Assembly (NCBI GenBank): GCA_033854175.1 | Contig: JAWOKN010000056.1 | Span: 1-64,000, forward strand | Direction: 5' to 3' | DNA length: 64,000 nt | Source: DATKPE01 sp033854175 | GTDB taxonomy: Bacteria > Bacteroidota > Ignavibacteria > UBA10030 > SZUA-254 | The notes under the pieces: generated by a model | Told to the model about the DNA's origin: nothing | The model's database searches: none | The model's input: only the letters and a program-made list of their open reading frames with translations | Part shown: piece by piece, positions 41,733 to 50,313 of the stretch | How positions within the stretch are numbered: the first letter of the stretch is position 1 | Layout: the number at the start of each line of letters is the position of its first letter | Program-made: the position numbers and the translations under genes

Positions 41733-43079
41733 ATGAACAACGATATATCCATACTCATTGTCGACGATGAAAAGGTCGTCCGCGAATCCCTCTCGAAGTG
41801 GTTCAAGGAAGACGACTTCATCGTGGGCGCATCAGAAAACGCGGCTGAAGCCCTGAAACAGCTCCAGGTGCGGAAATGGGACATCATTCTCCTCGACATC
41901 AAAATGCCGGGGATGGACGGGATGGAGTTACAGCAGCGAATCCGGGAGATCGACCCCGGAGCGACGATCATCTTCATCACGGCGCACGCCTCGGTCGACA
42001 CGGCGGTCCAGGCCCTGAAGGCGGGGGCGTTCGATTACATCGCGAAGCCGATCGACCCCGACTACCTGTCGCATCTGATCCAGAACGCCATCAAGCAGCG
42101 GATCCTGACGGGAGAAAACATCCGTCTGAAGGAGCAGATCACCGAATTCGCGAAAGTCGATGAGATCATCGGCGACTCCCCGCAGATGAAGAAGGTCTTC
42201 GAACTGATCGAAACGGTGGCAAAGACCGACACGACGGTCATGATCCGGGGCGAAAGCGGAACGGGGAAGGAGCTCATCGCGCGGGCGATTCACGGCAACA
42301 GCGAACGGCGGTATTTTCCCATCGTCGCCATCAACTGCGGGGCATTGCCGGAGGGAATACTGGAAAGCGAACTCTTCGGTCATGAGCGGGGTGCGTTTAC
42401 CGGGGCGCAGTACAGGAGAAAGGGAAAAATCGAGCTGGCCGACGGCGGCACATTATTTCTTGACGAGGTCGGCAACATCGGGATGAAGACCCAGATGGAC
42501 CTCCTCCGTGTAATCGAGACAAAGCAATTTTCGCGTGTCGGGGGAAACGAGCTGATCAAGGTGGACTTCAGGACCATCTGCGCGACAAACAGGGATCTCG
42601 AGAAGGCCGTTCAGGAGGGCACCTTCCGTGAAGACCTCTATTACCGTCTCAACGTCTTCTCCGTCCTCGTCCCCCCCTTGCGCGAGCGGAAGTCGGACAT
42701 CCCCCTGCTGGCAAATTACTTTTTGAAAAAATACTCGCGATCGATGGGGAAGCCGATCGTGACCATCTCCTCGGACGCGATGGATCTGATGGTCAAATAC
42801 AACTGGCCCGGGAACATCCGCGAGCTGGAAAACGCGATAGAGCGGGCGATGGTGGTCGGAAAGCCCCCCTGCATCAAGGCGGTGGATCTGCCGATACAGT
42901 TCTCCGATCTCATTGCGGCACCTTCGCTCGGATCTCTGGCATCGATGGAAAAAAGCCACATCGCCGAGATCCTCCGGATGAACAACTGGAACATCTCCCG
43001 GTCCGCGGAAGTCCTGCAGATCGACCGGGTCACTCTCTACAACAAGATCGAAAAATATGGCCTGAAAAAGCCGCAGTGA
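41733..43079 (+). CDS. NtrC-family sigma-54 activator, response regulator
   Basis: The 448-residue protein has a receiver domain with D55 in ILLDIKMPG, an AAA+ domain with Walker A GESGTGKE (173-180), the sigma-54 contact loop GAFTGA (220-225), Walker B GGTLFLDEVGN, and a Fis-type HTH at the end (NISRSAEVLQIDRVTLYNKI). It will be phosphorylated by the haem kinase and drive sigma-54 promoters. Candidate targets in this window are the promoters at 11423, 32662, 36295, 43763 and 48991. It overlaps the next gene by 4 bases. Confidence 0.95.
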   Translation: MNNDISILIVDDEKVVRESLSKWFKEDDFIVGASENAAEALKQLQVRKWDIILLDIKMPGMDGMELQQRIREIDPGATIIFITAHASVDTAVQALKAGAFDYIAKPIDPDYLSHLIQNAIKQRILTGENIRLKEQITEFAKVDEIIGDSPQMKKVFELIETVAKTDTTVMIRGESGTGKELIARAIHGNSERRYFPIVAINCGALPEGILESELFGHERGAFTGAQYRRKGKIELADGGTLFLDEVGNIGMKTQMDLLRVIETKQFSRVGGNELIKVDFRTICATNRDLEKAVQEGTFREDLYYRLNVFSVLVPPLRERKSDIPLLANYFLKKYSRSMGKPIVTISSDAMDLMVKYNWPGNIRELENAIERAMVVGKPPCIKAVDLPIQFSDLIAAPSLGSLASMEKSHIAEILRMNNWNISRSAEVLQIDRVTLYNKIEKYGLKKPQ

Positions 43080-43615
43080 CGACAGCCATCCACATCATGA
43101 CGACGGCGTCGCACCCGGTAACCGATCTCGGACACATTTCACACACCATACAGAGGATATTCAGCCTACCGGTCGACGTGGTCAAGGGGAGTTTAAACCC
43201 GGAGCGTGCGTTCGACAGCTCCCGCCGTCAGTACAATTCCACAGCACTCATTGCGCACATCCTCTCCTCCAACGGGGGTGACGGGAGGAAAATCCTCGGG
43301 CTTGTGGATGTCGATCTCTTCATCCCGATCCTCACCTTTGTCTTCGGCGAGGCACAATTCACCGGCTGTGTTGCTGTCGTCTCCTCCTTCCGTCTTGCGA
43401 ACCAGTTCTACGGGCTTGAACACGATCCGATCTTACTCCGTGACCGGGTCGAAAAGGAAATCGTGCATGAGCTCGGCCACACATTCGGTCTCCACCACTG
43501 CAGGCATTTTGACTGTGTCATGCGCTCCTCGACCTATGTGGAGGAGATCGACTTAAAAAAGGTGGAGATGTGCGGCACATGTTCGGAAAAACTCCAGCTC
43601 ATCACCGCGCACTAG
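43076..43615 (+). CDS. Archaemetzincin family metalloprotease
   Basis: The 179-residue protein has the extended zinc motif HELGHTFGLHHC, followed by DCVMRSS (Met-turn region) and CGTC, giving the second four-Cys zinc site known from archaemetzincins. It is the normal length for bacterial AmzA. It is translationally coupled to the response regulator gene (ATGA overlap), an uncommon neighbour for this protease. Substrates of the family are unknown. Confidence 0.9.
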   Translation: MTTAIHIMTTASHPVTDLGHISHTIQRIFSLPVDVVKGSLNPERAFDSSRRQYNSTALIAHILSSNGGDGRKILGLVDVDLFIPILTFVFGEAQFTGCVAVVSSFRLANQFYGLEHDPILLRDRVEKEIVHELGHTFGLHHCRHFDCVMRSSTYVEEIDLKKVEMCGTCSEKLQLITAH

Positions 43616-43762
43616 ACGATGCGCGAGCGAGCGCGCGCGGGTGCGGAAAAACAGAGATTTCACCCCTGCAAAAATCACATTGCAGGCTTTCATTTTTGAT
43701 AAAAACGCATCCGTTTTTTGAGGTTTCAGAGTTGATTCGGCACATTTTGGCTTATGCCTCAA

Positions 43763-43777
43763 TGGAATGATTCTTGC
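43763..43777 (+). promoter_or_regulatory. Sigma-54-like promoter of PFOR
   Basis: TGGAAT-GATTC-TTGCAT has the ten-base GG-GC spacing and a perfect -12 box; the -24 box deviates as in the site at 32662. The predicted start near 43789 gives a 44-base leader to ATG 43833, which has AAAGGA as ribosome site. A stem with T-run just upstream (AAAACG-CATC-CGTTTT, around 43700-43716) may end the previous operon. Confidence 0.6.
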
Positions 43778-43832
43778 ATTTTACTTTGCGGTTTACTTCA
43801 ATCTTTTACTTTCTCGAAAGGACATTTGAGCC

Positions 43833-46800
43833 ATGCCAGATGTAGCGGCAGGAAGAACATTACGGCAGAAGGTCACGCTTGACGGCAACGAAGCGGCTGC
43901 CTTCTCCGCGCACAAATTAAACGAAGTCATAGCAATCTACCCCATCACCCCCTCCTCCAACATGGGGGAATGGTCGGACGAATGGTCGTCGCTCGGGAGA
44001 AAAAACCTCTGGGGGACGGTACCTCTTGTCGTCGAAATGCAGAGTGAAGGGGGAGCTTCGGGGGCGGTCCACGGGGCGCTGCAGGCCGGCGCGCTCTCGA
44101 CCACGTTCACATCGTCACAGGGACTCCTCCTGATGATCCCGAACATGTTCAAGATCGCGGGCGAACTGACCTCGACCGTCTTCCACATCGCGGCGCGCAC
44201 GGTAGCGACCCACGCCCTCTCCATATTCGGCGATCACAGCGACGTCATGGCGGTCCGGTCGGCGGGCTGGGCGATGCTGGCTTCGAACTCGATACAGGAG
44301 ATCATGGACTTTGCCCTGATTGCGACGGCGGCGACGCTTGAATCGCGTGTTCCGTTTGTCCATTTCTTTGACGGATTCCGGTCATCGCACGAGGTGATGA
44401 AAATCGAACAGCTTTGCGAGGACGACTTCCGGGCGATGATGGATGACAAGCTCATCTTCCAGCACCGGGCGCGGGGGCTCTCGCCGGAGCATCCCGTCAT
44501 GCGCGGATCGGCGCAGAACCCCGACGTCTTCTTCCAGGCCCGGGAAACCGTGAACCCCTACTATCTCGCATGTCCCGCGATCGTCCAGAAAACGATGGAC
44601 AAATTCGCGCGTGTTGTCGGCCGGAAATACGAGCTCTTCCAGTACGTCGGTGCGGCCGATGCTGAGCGGATCATCATCATGATGGGATCCGGTGCGGAAA
44701 CCGCCGAGGAGACGGTGGAGTATTTGAACCGGAAAGGCGGCAAGGTGGGATTACTCAAGGTCCGGCTCTTCCGGCCCTTCTCCATCGAGCATTTTTTGAA
44801 GGCGCTCCCCTCCTCGACCAAGTCGATTGCGGTACTCGACCGGACGAAGGAGCCGGGAAGCACAGGGGAACCGCTCTACCAGGACGTTACCACAGCATTA
44901 AGCGAAGCCTTTGCCGGCGGCACGTCGCCCCTCACGTCGTTCCCGAAAATCATCGGCGGCCGATACGGCCTCTCGTCGAAAGAATTCACACCGGCGATGG
45001 TGAAAGCGGTCTACGACGAACTTCAGAAGCCGGCCCCCAAAAACCACTTCACCGTCGGGATCAAGGATGACGTCACCCACACGAGTCTGTCGTACGACGC
45101 GAGTTTCACGACCGAAGCGGACGATGTGATCCGGGCCATCTTCTACGGTCTCGGAGCGGACGGGACCGTGAGTGCGAACAAAAATTCAATCAAGATCATC
45201 GGCGAGGACACCGACAATTTTGCGCAGGGGTATTTCGTCTACGACTCCAAGAAATCCGGATCGACGACCGTCTCCCATCTGCGTTTCGGACCCCGTCCGA
45301 TCCACTCGACCTATCTGATCTCGCAGGCAAATTTCGTCGCATGTCATCAGTGGTTCTTCCTCGAAAAATACGACGTTTTGCAGCCCGTCATCCAGGGCGG
45401 AACGTTCCTTCTGAACAGCTCGTTCGGGCCCCAGGAAGTCTGGGACAACCTGCCGGTCAACATCCAGAAGCACATCATCGAGAAGAAGCTCAAATTCTAC
45501 GTCATCGACGCCTACAACGTGGCGAAAGAAACAGGGATGGGCGGAAGGATCAACACCATCATGCAGACATGTTTCTTCGCCATATCCGGTGTACTCCCCC
45601 GGGAGGACGCCATCAAGGCGATCAAGCACTCCGTCGAAAAGACCTACGGCAAGAAGGGGGAGGATGTTGTCAGGCAGAACTTCATGGCCATCGACAAGAC
45701 GCTGGCCAACCTCTTCGAGGTCAAGGTACCCTCGAAGGTCACGAGCACGATAACGATGCCCGACACCGTATCACCGAAGGCGCCCAAATACATCCGGGAA
45801 GTCACGGCGGAAATCATCGCGGGTTTCGGTGACAGGCTCCCGGTGAGTTCGATGCCCGTCGACGGGACATTCCCGGTCGGATCGGCGCAGTGGGAAAAGC
45901 GAAACATTGCTTTGGAGATTCCGGTATGGGAACCCGAAATCTGCATACAGTGCAACAAGTGCATCCTGGTCTGTCCGCACGCAACCATACGGACCAAGGT
46001 CTTCGATCCGAAACTCCTTGGGGGCGCGCCCGCGACATTCAAGTCGATCGACTTCAAGGGGATGGAATACAAGGGTATGAAATACTCCATCCAGGTCGCC
46101 CCGGAAGACTGTACGGGGTGCGGGCTCTGTGTGGACATCTGTCCTGCGAAGAGCAAGACCATGACCAAGGTCAAGGCCATCAACATGAAACCGCAGCCAC
46201 CGATACGCGAGGCCGAGCGTGACAACTACGACTACTTCCTGTCGCTTCCGGAAGTCGACCGGCGGACCGTCAAGGTTGACAACATCAAAGGATCGCAGTT
46301 CCTGCAGCCGCTCTTTGAATACTCCGGGGCATGTTCGGGCTGTGGCGAGACACCCTACGTAAAACTCGTCAGCCAGCTTTTCGGCGACAGGTGTGTTGTA
46401 GCAAATGCGACCGGTTGTTCCTCCATCTACGGCGGCAACCTCCCGACCACACCATGGACGGCGAACAAGGACGGAAGGGGGCCGGCATGGTCGAATTCAC
46501 TCTTTGAAGACAATGCGGAATTCGGGCTCGGCATGCGGCTGACCATTGACAAGCACACCGAGATGGCGCGGGAGCTCGTGAAAAAGCTCTCAACATCGAT
46601 CGGTGAAAACCTTGCCACGGCGATCCTCAATGCCAATCAATCCGACGAAGCCGGCATCCACGAGCAGCGCGAGCGGGTACAGTTCCTGAAGGACAAGCTG
46701 CGCGAGCTTGCCACCCCTGATGGCAACAATCTCCTCACCATCGCCGACAATCTTGTCAAGCGGAGCGTCTGGATCATGGGTGGGGACGGCTGGGCATATG

Positions 46801-47468
46801 ACATCGGGTACGGCGGGTTGGATCACGTGCTTGCCTCGGGGCGGAACGTCAACATCCTCGTCCTCGACACGGAAGTCTACTCGAACACAGGCGGTCAGAT
46901 GTCGAAGGCCACATTCCGGTCGGCGATTGCGAAATTCGCGGCCGCAGGAAAACCGACGGCAAAGAAAGACCTGGCGATGCTCGCCATGACCTATGGAAAC
47001 GTCTACGTGGCGAAGGTCGCGATGGGGAGCAACGATCTGCAGACCGTCCGGGCATTTCTGGAAGCGGAAGCCTATGACGGACCCTCGATCATCATCGCCT
47101 ACAGCCACTGCATCGCGCACGGGATCAACATGACACGGGGAATGCAGAACCAGAAGCTTGCGGTTGAGAGCGGTTACTGGCCGATCTTCCGGTACAATCC
47201 GATGCTGGAGCGGGAAGGAAAGAACCCGTTCAAGCTCGACTCCAAGGCACCCCGGATACCACTGCAGGAATTCACGCAGCTGGAGACCCGGTTCAAGATG
47301 CTCGAGAAGAGCTATCCCGAACGCGCAAAGCAACTGAGCGCGCTTGCCCAGAAAGACGTCTATCTCCGCTGGAAAGTCTACGAGCATCTGGCAAAAGAAG
47401 ACGGCGATGGTGCGGCGCCGGAGGGGCAGCAGACAAAGAAACCCACAACCATGGGAGAGACGGTCTAG
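43833..47468 (+). CDS. nifJ: Pyruvate:ferredoxin (flavodoxin) oxidoreductase
   Basis: The 1211-residue single-chain enzyme oxidises pyruvate to acetyl-CoA and CO2 and reduces ferredoxin. Domain order is clear: domain I with IYPITPSSNMGEW, gamma-like domain III (FYGLGADGTVSANKNSIKII), a two-cluster ferredoxin domain with CIQCNKCILVCP and CTGCGLCVDICP, and the TPP domain with GACSGCGETPYVKL, GDGWAYDIGYGG and DTEVYSNTGGQMS. All cluster Cys are present. A DHODH-like gene follows after 35 bases, a frequent pairing. Expression may depend on sigma-54. Confidence 0.97.
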   Translation: MPDVAAGRTLRQKVTLDGNEAAAFSAHKLNEVIAIYPITPSSNMGEWSDEWSSLGRKNLWGTVPLVVEMQSEGGASGAVHGALQAGALSTTFTSSQGLLLMIPNMFKIAGELTSTVFHIAARTVATHALSIFGDHSDVMAVRSAGWAMLASNSIQEIMDFALIATAATLESRVPFVHFFDGFRSSHEVMKIEQLCEDDFRAMMDDKLIFQHRARGLSPEHPVMRGSAQNPDVFFQARETVNPYYLACPAIVQKTMDKFARVVGRKYELFQYVGAADAERIIIMMGSGAETAEETVEYLNRKGGKVGLLKVRLFRPFSIEHFLKALPSSTKSIAVLDRTKEPGSTGEPLYQDVTTALSEAFAGGTSPLTSFPKIIGGRYGLSSKEFTPAMVKAVYDELQKPAPKNHFTVGIKDDVTHTSLSYDASFTTEADDVIRAIFYGLGADGTVSANKNSIKIIGEDTDNFAQGYFVYDSKKSGSTTVSHLRFGPRPIHSTYLISQANFVACHQWFFLEKYDVLQPVIQGGTFLLNSSFGPQEVWDNLPVNIQKHIIEKKLKFYVIDAYNVAKETGMGGRINTIMQTCFFAISGVLPREDAIKAIKHSVEKTYGKKGEDVVRQNFMAIDKTLANLFEVKVPSKVTSTITMPDTVSPKAPKYIREVTAEIIAGFGDRLPVSSMPVDGTFPVGSAQWEKRNIALEIPVWEPEICIQCNKCILVCPHATIRTKVFDPKLLGGAPATFKSIDFKGMEYKGMKYSIQVAPEDCTGCGLCVDICPAKSKTMTKVKAINMKPQPPIREAERDNYDYFLSLPEVDRRTVKVDNIKGSQFLQPLFEYSGACSGCGETPYVKLVSQLFGDRCVVANATGCSSIYGGNLPTTPWTANKDGRGPAWSNSLFEDNAEFGLGMRLTIDKHTEMARELVKKLSTSIGENLATAILNANQSDEAGIHEQRERVQFLKDKLRELATPDGNNLLTIADNLVKRSVWIMGGDGWAYDIGYGGLDHVLASGRNVNILVLDTEVYSNTGGQMSKATFRSAIAKFAAAGKPTAKKDLAMLAMTYGNVYVAKVAMGSNDLQTVRAFLEAEAYDGPSIIIAYSHCIAHGINMTRGMQNQKLAVESGYWPIFRYNPMLEREGKNPFKLDSKAPRIPLQEFTQLETRFKMLEKSYPERAKQLSALAQKDVYLRWKVYEHLAKEDGDGAAPEGQQTKKPTTMGETV

Positions 47469-47503
47469 GCCGTCGTACCCCGACTGATCTCAAGGACAGA
47501 CAC

Positions 47504-48493
47504 ATGGATCTCTCAACCACATACCTCGGACTCAAACTCAAAAACCCGATCGTCCCGTCGGCCGGGCCGCTGTCGCGCTCGCTCGACAGCATGAGAAGGC
47601 TGGAGGAAGCGGGAGCCTCTGCGATTGTCATTCACTCCCTCTTCGAGGAGCAGATCGCGCACGAGACGGCGGAATTGTACCACTACCTCTCGTACGGAAC
47701 GGAAAGCTTTGCGGAAGCGCTGACCTATTTCCCCGAGCTGCAGCAATACGACCGGGGGCCGGAAGAATACGTCGAGTTCATCCACACGGCAAAGAACTCG
47801 CTGACGATTCCGGTGATCGGCAGTCTCAACGGGATCTCGGTGGGCGGTTGGATCAAGTATGCGAGAAAGATCCAGGAGGCGGGAGCAGATGCGATCGAGC
47901 TGAACATCTATTACATCCCGACCGATCCCGAGCTGCGGGGGATCGATGTGGAGGACCGGTATCTCGAGGTCCTCTACGCGGTAAAGGAAACCGTGACAAT
48001 CCCGGTGGCGGTCAAGCTCAGCCCGTTTTTCAGTTCGCTCGCGCATTTCGCGAAGCGGCTCGACCATGCGGGGGCGAACGGGCTCGTCCTCTTCAACCGG
48101 TTCTACCAGCCCGACATCGACCTCGAATCACTTGAAGTAACGCCCAACGTCATCCTCAGCACCCCCCATGCACTGCGGCTTCCCATGCGGTGGATAGCGA
48201 TACTCTCGGGGAACATCAAGGCGAGTCTTGCCGCGACGAGCGGGATCCACACGGCGGAGGACGTCCTCAAGATGCTCCTTGTCGGGGCCGATGTGACCAT
48301 GATGTGTTCGGCCCTCTTAAAAAACGGGCCGTCGTACCTGGCCGATGTCCTCCAGAGCGTGGAACGGTGGATGATCGAGCGGGAATACCTCTCCCTGCAG
48401 CAGATGAAGGGAAGCATGAACCAGCGGTCCATTGCAGATCCCTCGGCCTTTGAACGCGCCAATTACATGAAAGCACTCCACAGTTACAAATAA
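47504..48493 (+). CDS. Dihydroorotate-dehydrogenase-like FMN protein
   Basis: The 329-residue protein is of the DHODH family: TTYLGLKLKNPIVPSAGPLS, AGADAIELNIYYIPTDP, VAVKLSPFFSSLA, and a phosphate-binding end SGIHTAEDVLKMLLVGADVTMM. In true PyrD the NPxxxASG and the catalytic Cys/Ser loop precede; here they are altered, and no other pyr gene is near. The subgroup that follows PFOR is annotated as DHODH-like, and its substrate is unknown. GGACAG lies before ATG 47504. Confidence 0.85.
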   Translation: MDLSTTYLGLKLKNPIVPSAGPLSRSLDSMRRLEEAGASAIVIHSLFEEQIAHETAELYHYLSYGTESFAEALTYFPELQQYDRGPEEYVEFIHTAKNSLTIPVIGSLNGISVGGWIKYARKIQEAGADAIELNIYYIPTDPELRGIDVEDRYLEVLYAVKETVTIPVAVKLSPFFSSLAHFAKRLDHAGANGLVLFNRFYQPDIDLESLEVTPNVILSTPHALRLPMRWIAILSGNIKASLAATSGIHTAEDVLKMLLVGADVTMMCSALLKNGPSYLADVLQSVERWMIEREYLSLQQMKGSMNQRSIADPSAFERANYMKALHSYK

Positions 48494-48507
48494 CCAATGG
48501 AAAATCT

Positions 48508-48963
48508 ATGAGCATATTTTTTAGCCGTCAATGCGAGTACGCCCTTCAGGCGGTCATGTACATCGCCCTCAAACCGGAGAACGAGATGAGTTCGATCCGC
48601 GAGCTGTCGCGGACGCTCGGCATCCCGTATCATTTCCTTGCAAAAATCCTCCAGGACCTCACGCGGAAAGGATTGCTGACATCCCTGAAAGGTTCCACCG
48701 GCGGGTACATGCTTGCGATGCCGAAGGAAACCATCACACCGTTCCACATCGTCGATGCCATTGACGGATCAAGTTTTCTGAACAATTGTCTCCTCGGTTT
48801 TTCATCCTGCTCAAGCGAAAAACCGTGCGCGTTGCATTCCCAATGGGAGGGTATGCGGGAGAAACTCAATACCATGCTGAAATCGACCAACATCTATGAG
48901 GCGGCGCTCAGCATGAAGAAACCGCAATATCTCCATAATCAACCCGGGCCAAGCACCACCTGA
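48508..48963 (+). CDS. Rrf2-family Fe-S transcription regulator
   Basis: The 151-residue protein has the Rrf2 winged helix (QCEYALQAVMYIALKPENEM, IRELSRTLGIPYHFLAKILQ, LLTSLKGSTGGYML) and the cluster loop with three Cys, C94, C101 and C107 (CLLGFSSCSSEKPC), spacing C-x6-C-x5-C against C-x5-C-x5-C in IscR. It should bind a [2Fe-2S] or [4Fe-4S] cluster and sense iron, oxygen or NO. A perfect palindrome begins 3 bases after the stop and probably is its own operator for the downstream operon; a near copy precedes feoA. GGAAA lies before ATG 48508. Confidence 0.93.
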   Translation: MSIFFSRQCEYALQAVMYIALKPENEMSSIRELSRTLGIPYHFLAKILQDLTRKGLLTSLKGSTGGYMLAMPKETITPFHIVDAIDGSSFLNNCLLGFSSCSSEKPCALHSQWEGMREKLNTMLKSTNIYEAALSMKKPQYLHNQPGPSTT

Positions 48964-48965
48964 TG

Positions 48966-48991
48966 AATATCGGATAAATCTATCCGATATT
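48966..48991. promoter_or_regulatory. Perfect 11-bp palindrome, probable Rrf2 operator
   Basis: AATATCGGATA-AATC-TATCCGATATT is a perfect inverted repeat that touches the -24 box of the sigma-54 promoter. The core ATCGGATA-AATC-TATCC(G/A)AT is found again at 11441-11460 in front of feoA. A protein bound here would block or modulate sigma-54 holoenzyme. Confidence 0.8.
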
Positions 48992-49005
48992 GGCACAGAT
49001 GTTGC
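48991..49005 (+). promoter_or_regulatory. Sigma-54 promoter of the polyferredoxin operon
   Basis: TGGCAC-AGATG-TTGCAC agrees with the RpoN consensus at every conserved base, GG and GC ten bases apart. The start is expected near 49017. Confidence 0.85.
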
Positions 49006-49062
49006 ACTACTAGAGCTGAAGAAATACAAAGGCCGGTTCTTCCCTCTGTATTAGAGACCTTT

Positions 49063-50313
49063 TTGATCATCAGAAGAATCCCTTTTTTAAGAATGAGAAA
49101 TCAGCAGTTTACGGCTATAAGAAGTGACACCGTGCCCCCTCCTTCCGCTGCATTTGCCGTTGCACCGCAAAATGGACTATCCCCGTATAAAGCCGAAGGC
49201 GCCAGGTCCGGGCGTCTGAGTATAAAAAAGCTCTCACCCGCGCTCCGCAAACCGAAAATGGGTTACCGGAACGAAACAGGCATACGCCGAATCCTCCTGA
49301 GGCTCAGGGAAGATTCACAGTTCCTCCGTTCGGTCATACAGACAGCGTTCCTGCTGCTTTGCATCTGGATCGGGATAGAGTTCTATTTATTCGTGAAATG
49401 GGGTGCCTCGGGAGGTGTGGAGGCCTATCATATGCGGCCTCCCGGTGTGGAAGGATTTCTGCCGATCAGCGCTCTGATCAGCCTGAAATATTTCCTGCAG
49501 ACCGGCATCATCAACAGCGTCCATCCCTCGGGATTATTCATCTTCGCAGCGATTCTGGTAATAGGATTTTTCTTTAAAAAAGCCTTCTGCAGCTGGCTCT
49601 GTCCGATCGGCACAATAAGTGAATCCCTCTGGACCTTCGGCCGGAAACTCTTCGGGAAAAATATCGTCCTACCCCGATGGCTCGATTATCCGCTCCGTTC
49701 CATCAAATACCTGCTCCTGTTGTTTTTTGCCTACATCATCTGGAGCATGAGCATCGATGGCCTCCAGTTTTTCATACAAAGCCCGTACAACCAGGTAGCA
49801 GACGTCAAGATGTACTACTTTTTCGCACGGATCAGCACCTTTGCCCTCTGGACCATCATCATCCTTGCGATCCTGTCGGTCTTCATCAAAAACTTCTGGT
49901 GCCGGTATCTCTGTCCCTACGGAGCGCTCCTGGGCATCACCGGATTATTCAGTCCGTTAAAGATCACGCGGAATACGACAACATGCATCGACTGCGAACT
50001 CTGCACGAAAGTCTGTCCGGCCAGCATCAGGGTCCACGCGCTGAAGAAGGTGAGAAGTGATGAATGCATGAGCTGTCTTGAATGCGTGCAGATCTGTCCG
50101 GTAAAAAACACACTTGAAGTTCAGCCCCCCGCGGGGAACGCGAAAGTCCCCGGATGGATCTTCGGGCTTCTCGTCGCCGGGGTATTCGTCGGGATCACCG
50201 GTCTTGCGATGCTCGCCGGGCACTGGCAGAATTCAATCACAAAGGCAGAATACCTGAACCACTTCCGGAACATCGAATCCCACGTCTATTCCCATGAAGA
50301 CGCGATCCGATAA
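49063..50313 (+). CDS. NapH/CcoG-like membrane polyferredoxin
   Basis: The protein has about five membrane helices and two CX3CP motifs of the NapH/NosR/CcoG type (CSWLCPIGT and CRYLCPYGA), followed by two [4Fe-4S] motifs CIDCELCTKVCP and CMSCLECVQICP and a last helix near the C-terminus. It probably moves electrons between quinol or ferredoxin and a periplasmic or cytoplasmic partner. The start is uncertain: TTG 49063 gives 416 residues and a 46-base leader from the sigma-54 promoter; ATG 49093 and ATG 49258 (MGYRNETGIRR) are alternatives, the last matching where conservation begins. It overlaps the methyltransferase gene by 20 bases. Confidence 0.82.
   Translation: MIIRRIPFLRMRNQQFTAIRSDTVPPPSAAFAVAPQNGLSPYKAEGARSGRLSIKKLSPALRKPKMGYRNETGIRRILLRLREDSQFLRSVIQTAFLLLCIWIGIEFYLFVKWGASGGVEAYHMRPPGVEGFLPISALISLKYFLQTGIINSVHPSGLFIFAAILVIGFFFKKAFCSWLCPIGTISESLWTFGRKLFGKNIVLPRWLDYPLRSIKYLLLLFFAYIIWSMSIDGLQFFIQSPYNQVADVKMYYFFARISTFALWTIIILAILSVFIKNFWCRYLCPYGALLGITGLFSPLKITRNTTTCIDCELCTKVCPASIRVHALKKVRSDECMSCLECVQICPVKNTLEVQPPAGNAKVPGWIFGLLVAGVFVGITGLAMLAGHWQNSITKAEYLNHFRNIESHVYSHEDAIR

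Noticed and set aside
43620..43650. GCGCGAGCGAGCGCGCGCGGG simple sequence
   Set aside because: Short GC repeat after the archaemetzincin gene; no array or hairpin with T-run.
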